In this document: piece by piece, positions 23,301-28,122 of the stretch
Position numbering within the stretch: position 1 is the stretch's first letter
Layout of the letters: each line of letters starts with the position of its first letter
Source: CAZSAA01 sp964604915
GTDB taxonomy: Bacteria; Patescibacteriota; Patescibacteriia; Patescibacteriales; UBA12465
Length of the DNA: 28,122 bases
Reading direction: 5' to 3'
NCBI GenBank assembly: GCA_964604915.1
Contig: CAZSAA010000007.1
Span: forward strand, 1 to 28,122
The notes under the pieces: generated by a model
Databases searched by the model: none
Seen by the model: only the letters and a program-made list of their open reading frames with translations
Told to the model about the DNA's origin: nothing
Program-made: the position numbers and the translations under genes

Positions 23301-24806
23301 CTGGATACTCCCGTCATTTTCTACATCGCCGTTTATAGTGAGCACTGGATATGACCAGAGTTCATTAACAAGAACCGCGCCCGGTGATATATACAGATTA
23401 CCATTAATTTCCGACGTACCGGCTGCTTGTACCGTACTGCTGGCGACGATTGTAGTATCGGCATTGATGACCGGTTGACTCCATAACATCGCTCCATTTT
23501 CCAAAAAAACCTCATTAGAAGTGGTAAACGAACCGCTAACCTGGCCGAAAGCATGAATTTCCGAAGTGTTAGCCTGGAGAGCAACCTCGGTATGGCCAGT
23601 AATATTGATCTGACCGCCACCAGTTATTTGTCCCTGCCCAGCAATGATATTACCGAAAGTTATTGAACTGGAACTAGCTACATCAAGAGAATGCCCGTTG
23701 AAGCTAAAATTGCCGGTGAAAATAGAAGAACTGGCCAGAGAAAAATCATCATAAAGGGTGGTATAGGCAGCGATAGGATTGCTTCCGCCGATTGTCTTGG
23801 TTGAGGTAGAAACGAGGTCCAGATAACTACCCCAATTTCCATCATTAGTGATATTGCCTAATACAGATAAAGTGATCGATCGCCCATTATCTTGGATGCT
23901 GCCTTCATTTTCTACATTGCCGTTAACTGAAACAACTGGGTATGACCAATATTCGTTGGTCAAGATAGCGGCAGGCGATATATACAAATCACCATTTATC
24001 GTTGGTGCGTTGACCGCTTGTACCGTACTGCTGGCGACGATTGTAGTATCGGCATTGATGACCGGTTGACTCCATAACATCGCTCCATTTTCCAAAAAAA
24101 CCTCATTAGAAGTGGTAAACGAACCGCTAACCTGGCCGAAAGCATGAATTTCCGAAGTGTTAGCCTGGAGAGCAACCTCGGTATGGCCAGTAATATTGAT
24201 CTGACCGCCACCAGTTATTTGTCCCTGCCCAGCAATGATATTACCGAAAGTTATTGAACTGGAACTAGCTACATCAAGAGAATGCCCGTTGAAGCTAAAA
24301 TTGCCGGTGAAAATAGAAGAACTGGCCAGAGAAAAATCATCATAAAGGGTGGTATAGGCAGCGATAGGATTGCTTCCGCCGATTGTCTTGGTTGAGGTAG
24401 AAACGAGGTCCAGATAACTACCCCAATTTCCATCATTAGTGATATTGCCTAATACAGATAAAGTGATCGATCGCCCATTATCTTGGATGCTGCCTTCATT
24501 TTCTACATCCCCATTGACGGTGAGCACTGGATAAACCCACGTGTCGTTGGTAAGGGTGGAACTGGAGGCGACATACAAACCCGCTATCGATGTATAGGTG
24601 TCCAAATAGACTGTCCCATTTATCTCTACCACGTCGCTAACGCCAGGAACAACATTCTCTACCCAAGTACTAGCATTACTCCAATTACCACCGCCTGAAA
24701 CCGCATGGATGGTAGGGACTTGTGCCTGAGAAGGCGATACGATAGCTAAAAAAGGCAAAATAAAAGAAACCGCTGTAATTGACAGTACTTTAGACGTTTT
24801 AAACAT
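20325..24806 (-). CDS. Giant secreted LCAT/lipase-like hydrolase with adhesin-type repeats
   Basis: A 1493-residue protein. A signal peptide covers about residues 1-29 (LPFLAIVSPSQAQ). Residues 60-700 hold three full ~197-residue repeats plus a partial fourth, rich in Ser/Thr/Asn/Gly and beta-helix-like (NGDVENEGSIQDNGRSITLS; GQITGGGQINITGHTEVAL). An FN3-like segment follows (STYWRVRADLGNGLYSEWSG). An LCAT-type alpha/beta-hydrolase domain runs from about 890: VVIVPGITGSRL is the oxyanion-side motif, FPYDWRRAIEYV follows, and AHSMGG supplies nucleophile Ser1029, with Asp1208 (NGDGTVP) and His1233 (STHAF) as the likely triad. The C-terminal module ends in an Ig/OmpL47-like YRATDRAGNVE. LCAT-family enzymes hydrolyse or transfer lipid acyl chains, so a surface adhesin-lipase acting on host or neighbour lipids is a reasonable inference. 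No cell-wall anchor is seen. Confidence 0.85.
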   Translation of the reverse strand: MFKTSKVLSITAVSFILPFLAIVSPSQAQVPTIHAVSGGGNWSNASTWVENVVPGVSDVVEINGTVYLDTYTSIAGLYVASSSTLTNDTWVYPVLTVNGDVENEGSIQDNGRSITLSVLGNITNDGNWGSYLDLVSTSTKTIGGSNPIAAYTTLYDDFSLASSSIFTGNFSFNGHSLDVASSSSITFGNIIAGQGQITGGGQINITGHTEVALQANTSEIHAFGQVSGSFTTSNEVFLENGAMLWSQPVINADTTIVASSTVQAVNAPTINGDLYISPAAILTNEYWSYPVVSVNGNVENEGSIQDNGRSITLSVLGNITNDGNWGSYLDLVSTSTKTIGGSNPIAAYTTLYDDFSLASSSIFTGNFSFNGHSLDVASSSSITFGNIIAGQGQITGGGQINITGHTEVALQANTSEIHAFGQVSGSFTTSNEVFLENGAMLWSQPVINADTTIVASSTVQAAGTSEINGNLYISPGAVLVNELWSYPVLTINGDVENDGSIQEDTRSVTISTSGNITNNGPFNGFLDLISTSTREIAGTDSIAAYTTLYEDFTLTGNPIFTGNFSFNGHSLDIASPSSITIGTIMPGQGVITGGAQINITGHTQASLQANSSEIHAFSQISGSLSSSAKIILWGGASLYQSPTISAGVVEIASGTVEVSVDSVINGNLRVLYGGVLTNYRWGSPILTINGSVHNEGTIQDNVRTLTLSISGHITNDGSWNTLSTLINWPSIFGAVGYVINFSDEINYWPDPIFTQDPNYDITSLISSSTYWRVRADLGNGLYSEWSGTKKINEPDFIFDFAEIAIPSGNMIMATAPFLLLLETTDLEGNDYNFNGQVELSASNNATVTPSTVQVVNGHWSGNVVIDEFGYDMHLTASSSLASNNSEPFTVNKKPVVIVPGITGSRLVNGASEVWPNIDEMILAYFDNYLDDVKMDQYANPLVSSIVAGDIIREVDLEIYVANIFEGLIDELTGNYGYVENSNLFVFPYDWRRAIEYVSSSSTYDNSFRNKMEDIREQTGARDVDVIAHSMGGLVVKDYVMNVATSSIDKFIDIGTPHLGSPQAAKALLFGDSMGYHFYVNLLNEDKVKEISQNFPSAYQLLPSRDYFYGQFGEYAHYLEDISDYYDHNNITGYITDYDDSIDLLSAAGVNSSMIEVNDDLHSVIDGFDPANYGIRAYNIVGCNQGTLGTIGITDDSYHEVDAEFINGDGTVPMRSAETLPNVEHLYFSNESTHAFLPSLEGNKQLIAAILSNEVDQFNLTEQYPHLFHHEPLFPNYALCELNGYLVSYHSPIDLHIYGKEGNHVGPNEKGGIDMDIPGVSYEIIGTSKFAFIPKGQDYKVTGLATGLGHFDVRIKTIEHDQVVSEAYYDNLSIGSLKTNIEIKIAKDGPDYNIKLDKLGDKQFETAISPSAVLNQKEASDKGKPITNATIKNGKLELSANDDNSGVLKIEYSLDGGKTWLEYKQPLDIDVKGGDIRYRATDRAGNVERIKILK
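23425..23917. repeat. 493-bp direct repeat, copy 2 in coding order
   Basis: By eye, identical over its whole length to 24016-24508, with a period of 591 bases (197 codons). It encodes the shared part of adhesin-like repeats 1 and 2. Flanks diverge immediately at both ends. Confidence 0.93.
24016..24508. repeat. 493-bp direct repeat, copy 1 in coding order
   Basis: Identical partner of 23425-23917. Perfect DNA identity including third positions points to very recent duplication or gene conversion. The third protein repeat is clearly related but diverged. Confidence 0.93.
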
Positions 24807-24883
24807 AACGCTTATATTTAAAAACTAATGATACTAATCTAGCGGTTTCTTTCGGGCTATGGTTGGAGAAATATTACTCTCCC

Positions 24884-24911
24884 AGTATACCCAGAATTAA
24901 ATGGTTAGCAA
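24884..24911 (-). promoter_or_regulatory. Candidate promoter of the lipase-like gene
   Basis: On the minus strand TTGCTA (24911-24906), a 16-base spacer and TATACT (24889-24884). The leader of about 70 bases holds a small GGAGA/TCTCC hairpin soon after the predicted start. Confidence 0.5.
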
Positions 24912-24936
24912 ATAAAATTTTCTATCCCTCCCGTAT

Positions 24937-25380
24937 TTAATCATTCCCGATATTGTATTCATAATAGCTCGGGTCATTATAGCTCGGGTTGCCCTGCACT
25001 ATAAGCTTGACGCGGATAAGGACAAAGGTGGTTATGCCCCAGGCAGCTAATACAATAATCAGACCTATAACCGCATTAGTGATGTGTTTGGTGGCATCCT
25101 TAATCTGGTCCTCCTTGCCCCCTGCGGTCATCCATTTGAAGCCGGCCACGAGGATTAGGGCTAAGAAGACGAGGCCGACGAAACTAATGGCGATCTTTAT
25201 CACCGACAAGATGATTACCCTGATGTCCGCGCCTTCCGCCGTACCGAAGACCCGGGTACCAATGGTGGAGATGCCTTCCTGGCGCGCCCAGAGACCGCTA
25301 GACTGCGCTAAAGCCGGCCTGATAGAGAACAGGGTAAGAGCCAGGCAGAGGGAGGCGAAAATCTTGATAGCAATTTGCAT
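24937..25380 (-). CDS. VirB2/TrbC-like pilin
   Basis: A 147-residue exported protein. The signal peptide ends PALA-Q at residue 25. A first hydrophobic helix lies at about 54-81 (LSVIKIAISFVGLVFLALIL), followed by the short polar loop FKWMTAGGKEDQIKDATKHI and a second helix at about 98-123 (ITNAVIGLIIVLAAWGITTF). This two-helix arrangement with the MTAGGxEDxIKxA loop is typical of the TrbC/VirB2 pilin-like proteins widespread in Patescibacteria. In other bacteria VirB2 builds the conjugative type IV secretion pilus. No other secretion genes are here, so it is an isolated pilin gene. A TGGTATAAT element lies 42 bases upstream, and no Shine-Dalgarno site is visible. Confidence 0.8.
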   Translation of the reverse strand: MQIAIKIFASLCLALTLFSIRPALAQSSGLWARQEGISTIGTRVFGTAEGADIRVIILSVIKIAISFVGLVFLALILVAGFKWMTAGGKEDQIKDATKHITNAVIGLIIVLAAWGITTFVLIRVKLIVQGNPSYNDPSYYEYNIGND

Positions 25381-25421
25381 ATGGATTGATTATAATGATA
25401 AGTATCAGATATCTTGATTAC

Positions 25422-25430
25422 ATTATACCA
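25422..25430 (-). promoter_or_regulatory. Extended -10 promoter of the pilin gene
   Basis: The minus strand reads TGGTATAAT, a perfect TGn-TATAAT. It lies in the 64-base space between divergent start codons, so polymerase here could interfere with flippase transcription in the other direction. Confidence 0.6.
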
Positions 25431-25444
25431 AATTGACAAAAAAA

Positions 25445-26899
25445 ATGAACGTCTCTAAACGCATCGCCCATAATCTCGTCTTCCAGTTGATCGGAAAGGC
25501 TGTCTCTATCGCCTTAGGCTTACTGGCGATCGCCGGTATCACCCGCTATCTGGGCGCAAACGGCTTCGGCGACTATACGACCATAAACACCTTCCTGTCC
25601 TTTTTCGCCGTCATCGCCGATTTCGGCTTGACGCTTGTCACCGCGCAGATGATAAGCGCGGATCCTGATCGGGAAAAGAAGCTGCTCAATAACCTATTTT
25701 CCTTCCGGCTCATCTCTGCCGTCATAATCTTGGGCCTAGGGCCCTGGCTTATCTGGCTGATGCCCTATTCGCAGGAGATAAAGATCGGGGCCATCATCTG
25801 CTCTTGGTCATATATCTTCATCGCTTTCAACCAAACATTTATCGGCCTCTTCCAGAAGAAGCTGACCATGCAGCTTTCCGCTATCGCCGAAGTGTTTAAC
25901 CGCATCGTCTTCCTCGCTGGCGTATTCTGGGTGATAAAGTACGGTCATGGCCTTATCGGCATTATGTGGGTCACCAGCCTCTCTGGGTTCGCCGGATTCG
26001 TCCTCCACTATATATTTACCCTGAAGATACACCGCCTGAAGCCGGAATTCGACTGGACAATTTGGAAACTTATCGCCCGTAACTCTTGGCCTTTGCTACT
26101 GACCATTACTTCCAACCTGATATACTTACGCGCTGACACCCTGATCCTATCGCTCCTCAAGCCGAGCTATGACGTCGGCCTATACGGGGCGGCCTATAAG
26201 ATAATCGACGTACTTTCCGCCTTGCCTTTCATGTTCGCCGGCCTTATCCTGCCGCTGCTGACCCAAGCTTGGGTGGCCAAAGAGAAAAGCCGCTTCTTCG
26301 AGATAATCCAGCGTTCTCTTGACTTGATGATCATTGCGGCTATCCCTCTGGTCGTCGGTACGCAGATGGTTGCCAAAGAAATCATCATCCTGATGGCGGG
26401 CGGAGAATTTGCCGCCGCCGCTCCCATCCTCAAGCTCCTGATGCTCGCCATTGCCTTCATTTTCCTAGGTTGCATCTTTTCTCACGCCATAATCGCCTTG
26501 GGACAGCAGAAGAAATCCATCCCTTTCTATCTTTTTACCAGCCTAACCGCCCTGGTCGGCTATCTCATCATGATACCTAAATTCTCATACTTCGGTGCCG
26601 CAATCATCACAATATACAGCGAAGCGACGATAGCAATCCTGAGTGCCTGGTTCGTCGCCAGAAAGACTGGGATGAGGATAAACATCCGGATGCTATGGAA
26701 ATCAGCGGCCGCTTCTGCTATCATGGCCCTGGCTCTATATCTCTGGCCAAGCAACCTCTCATCAGGCCTATGGCTGATGACTAAGATAGCCGCGGGAGCT
26801 ATTACCTATGGCGTGGCCATGATTGCCTTCAAGGCGATAGCGATAAAAGACCTAACTAACATACTATATGGAAGAAAAAATGAAACCAAGCGTATTTGA
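25445..26899 (+). CDS. Polysaccharide flippase (MATE/MOP superfamily, Wzx-like)
   Basis: A 484-residue protein from ATG 25445. A TTG 12 bases earlier is possible but less likely. It begins NVSKRIAHNLVFQLIGKAVS, with the family's ITRYLGANGFGDYTTINTFL pattern, and is hydrophobic throughout, with about 12-14 helices. DVGLYGAAYKIIDVL is the repeated second-half motif. Wzx-like flippases move lipid-linked sugars across the membrane for surface glycan or glycoprotein assembly. Together with the TMTC-like gene at the left end, this suggests surface glycosylation, though the two are far apart. It overlaps the pseudouridine synthase gene by 32 bases. Confidence 0.9.
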   Translation: MNVSKRIAHNLVFQLIGKAVSIALGLLAIAGITRYLGANGFGDYTTINTFLSFFAVIADFGLTLVTAQMISADPDREKKLLNNLFSFRLISAVIILGLGPWLIWLMPYSQEIKIGAIICSWSYIFIAFNQTFIGLFQKKLTMQLSAIAEVFNRIVFLAGVFWVIKYGHGLIGIMWVTSLSGFAGFVLHYIFTLKIHRLKPEFDWTIWKLIARNSWPLLLTITSNLIYLRADTLILSLLKPSYDVGLYGAAYKIIDVLSALPFMFAGLILPLLTQAWVAKEKSRFFEIIQRSLDLMIIAAIPLVVGTQMVAKEIIILMAGGEFAAAAPILKLLMLAIAFIFLGCIFSHAIIALGQQKKSIPFYLFTSLTALVGYLIMIPKFSYFGAAIITIYSEATIAILSAWFVARKTGMRINIRMLWKSAAASAIMALALYLWPSNLSSGLWLMTKIAAGAITYGVAMIAFKAIAIKDLTNILYGRKNETKRI

Positions 26900-27638
26900 G
26901 GATATAAGGGTAATCGAGGAAACCGATGATTATTTGGTTATAGACAAGCCAGCCGGGCTCATTGTCCACGGCGGTAACCCCTCGATCAAGGTCAAAACCT
27001 TGGCTGATTGGCTACTCGAACGATATCCTTCCATCGCCGAAGTAGGGGAAGACAAAGCTAGGCCCGGCATCGTCCACCGCCTCGACCGCGAGGTGAGCGG
27101 ATTGATGGTTATCGCCAAGAACCAAGAATCTTTCCTCAGCTTGAAGCGGCAATTCAAGTCCCGCCTCACCAAGAAGGAATACCATGCCGTGGTATACGGG
27201 CGCATATCGCCAGAATTCGGTACGCTCGATTTCCCTATAACCCGCGCCAAGGCCGGTCACAAGATGGCGGCTCTGCCCCGGATGAAGAAGGAAAAGGAAA
27301 AATTAAGTGATCGCGACCGAGGTAACATCGCCGCTCTTAGCAAAGCGAGGGAAGCGATAACCGATTTCGAAACCGTTGCTGCCAATCAAGCCTATTGCCT
27401 GCTGAAGATAAACATAAAAACCGGACGCACCCATCAGATCCGCGTCCACCTGGCTGCGGCCGGTCACCCCATCCTAGGCGACAACCTATATGCCTCCAAA
27501 GCGAGTGCTCTCAAAAATGAGAAAAAAGGATTCGGACGGATACTTCTCGCCTCGACCAAACTGAGTTTCAAGGATCGCGCCGGGGAGAAAAAGGAATATT
27601 CGATCGAGATACCAGCGGCACTAAAAGGCTATGTTTGA
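26868..27638 (+). CDS. RluA-family 23S rRNA pseudouridine synthase
   Basis: A 256-residue enzyme converting uridine to pseudouridine in RNA, probably 23S rRNA. HRLDREVSGLMVIAKN carries catalytic Asp73, and DYLVIDKPAGLIVHGG and KTGRTHQIRVHLAAAGHPIL are the other RluA-family motifs. There is no N-terminal S4 domain, as in RluA-type short members, so RluD specificity should not be assumed. A charged insert (MKKEKEKLSDRDRGN) interrupts the middle. The ATG at 26868 lies within the flippase gene; ATG 26880 is an alternative that removes four residues. Translation is probably coupled to the flippase. The stop is TGA. Confidence 0.93.
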   Translation: MEEKMKPSVFEDIRVIEETDDYLVIDKPAGLIVHGGNPSIKVKTLADWLLERYPSIAEVGEDKARPGIVHRLDREVSGLMVIAKNQESFLSLKRQFKSRLTKKEYHAVVYGRISPEFGTLDFPITRAKAGHKMAALPRMKKEKEKLSDRDRGNIAALSKAREAITDFETVAANQAYCLLKINIKTGRTHQIRVHLAAAGHPILGDNLYASKASALKNEKKGFGRILLASTKLSFKDRAGEKKEYSIEIPAALKGYV

Positions 27639-27657
27639 CCGCTAAAAACCCCAATCT

Positions 27658-27685
27658 TTGACGCTAAGCCAGATTCTGGTATAAT
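27658..27685 (+). promoter_or_regulatory. Strong promoter of the thioredoxin-like gene
   Basis: TTGACG, a 16-base spacer and TATAAT preceded by TGG (extended -10). It begins 20 bases after the pseudouridine synthase stop and lies 39 bases upstream of the next ATG. Confidence 0.8.
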
Positions 27686-27724
27686 TAATAGGAAGAAAAT
27701 CATACTAATCTCAATATACGCGAT

Positions 27725-28122
27725 ATGAAAAAAGCAACGAAGAAACAGCTCACGATAGTGGGCATCGTCATTGCGGTCCTTCTTGTAGCTATGGCAGCCA
27801 TGCTGGCCTGGCGCGGACAGGGGAAGAATCTCAATGAAGAAAAAGCGCAGGCAGCCACAGAATCTTTCGTCAACGAATTCCTTATGCCTAGCGGCAGTAA
27901 GGCCCAAGTGACCGATATCAGTAAGGAATATGGATTATATAAGGTATCAATCGATATCGGCTCCGACGCGCCGGTCGAATCATACCTTACTAAGGATGGG
28001 AAACTATTTTTCCCCCAGGCCTTCGACATCGACCAGATGAGAGCAGAAAATAACGGCTCAACTACTGATTCTGGTGGTAACGCCGCCCAAGCAGCCGAAC
28101 TTCCTAAATCAGATAAGCCAAC
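27725..28122 (+). CDS. N-terminal part of membrane-anchored DsbA/thioredoxin-like protein (cut by window edge)
   Basis: An open frame of 132 codons from ATG 27725 with no stop before the edge. One membrane helix lies at about residues 10-31 after a basic start (MKKATKKQL). An extracytoplasmic leader domain then reads KVSIDIGSDAPVESYLTKDG, followed by KLFFPQAFDID and a Ser/Gly/Ala-rich linker ending LPKSDKP. In many Patescibacteria this leader domain precedes a thioredoxin-fold domain with a CPYG/CPYC site, but that domain would lie beyond the window, so the redox role is inferred from the leader alone. It is expressed from its own strong promoter. Confidence 0.65.
   Translation, partial: MKKATKKQLTIVGIVIAVLLVAMAAMLAWRGQGKNLNEEKAQAATESFVNEFLMPSGSKAQVTDISKEYGLYKVSIDIGSDAPVESYLTKDGKLFFPQAFDIDQMRAENNGSTTDSGGNAAQAAELPKSDKP

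Noticed and set aside
23333..24211. Reverse-strand frames of 71 and 95 residues within the lipase-like gene
   Set aside because: They are out-of-frame shadows of the repeat region and look alike only because the underlying DNA repeat is identical.

Overview
The window looks like a scaffold from a draft or metagenome-assembled bacterial genome, most likely Candidate Phyla Radiation / Patescibacteria (a Parcubacteria-like lineage). This is inferred from gene content and style: compact housekeeping genes, a membrane H+-pyrophosphatase, a TMTC-like GT-C/TPR protein, a VirB2-like pilin, a DsbA-type leader domain, tRNAs without encoded CCA, and weak or missing Shine-Dalgarno sites. TGA is an ordinary stop here (the pseudouridine synthase ends in it), which argues against the UGA-glycine lineages. 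Two N-runs (1515-1524 and 8415-8514) are assembly gaps. The first falls inside a gene and breaks its frame.

Layout, left to right. Positions 1-2293 (minus) hold an HExxH protein interrupted by an in-frame TGA, preceded by a TMTC-like membrane glycosyltransferase/TPR protein. Positions 2394-7650 (minus) are a compact block transcribed infC, rpmI, rplT, secG, an oligopeptide-binding-type protein, then RNase J. After two overlapping unknown genes and the large gap come a membrane protein with a lytic-transglycosylase-like domain and a DUF4143-type ATPase. The ATPase promoter is embedded in tandem palindromes. Positions 11794-14253 (minus) form a trans-translation and folding cluster: tig, smpB, ssrA (tmRNA), tRNA-Leu(UAA), tRNA-Gly(GCC), closed by a terminator. 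nusA and hppA follow under one promoter, with a hairpin at the start of the leader.

The accessory part is 17874-24806 (minus). A 1493-residue secreted protein carries about 200-residue adhesin-like repeats, an LCAT/lipase-type alpha/beta-hydrolase domain and a C-terminal beta-sandwich module. It is followed by a small three-helix membrane protein. Downstream, the pairing 'C-terminal module plus small membrane protein' recurs as orphan pieces: one long near-identical module copy, one short decayed copy, three more intact membrane paralogs and one truncated paralog. This tandem cassette array is the most unusual structure in the window. It resembles the orphan-module/immunity arrays of polymorphic secreted systems, but that functional reading is inference.

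Positions 24937-28122 hold a VirB2-like pilin (minus), divergent from a plus-strand flippase and an RluA-family pseudouridine synthase that overlaps it. The last gene, from a strong promoter, encodes a membrane-anchored leader domain of a probable thioredoxin/DsbA-like protein cut by the window edge.
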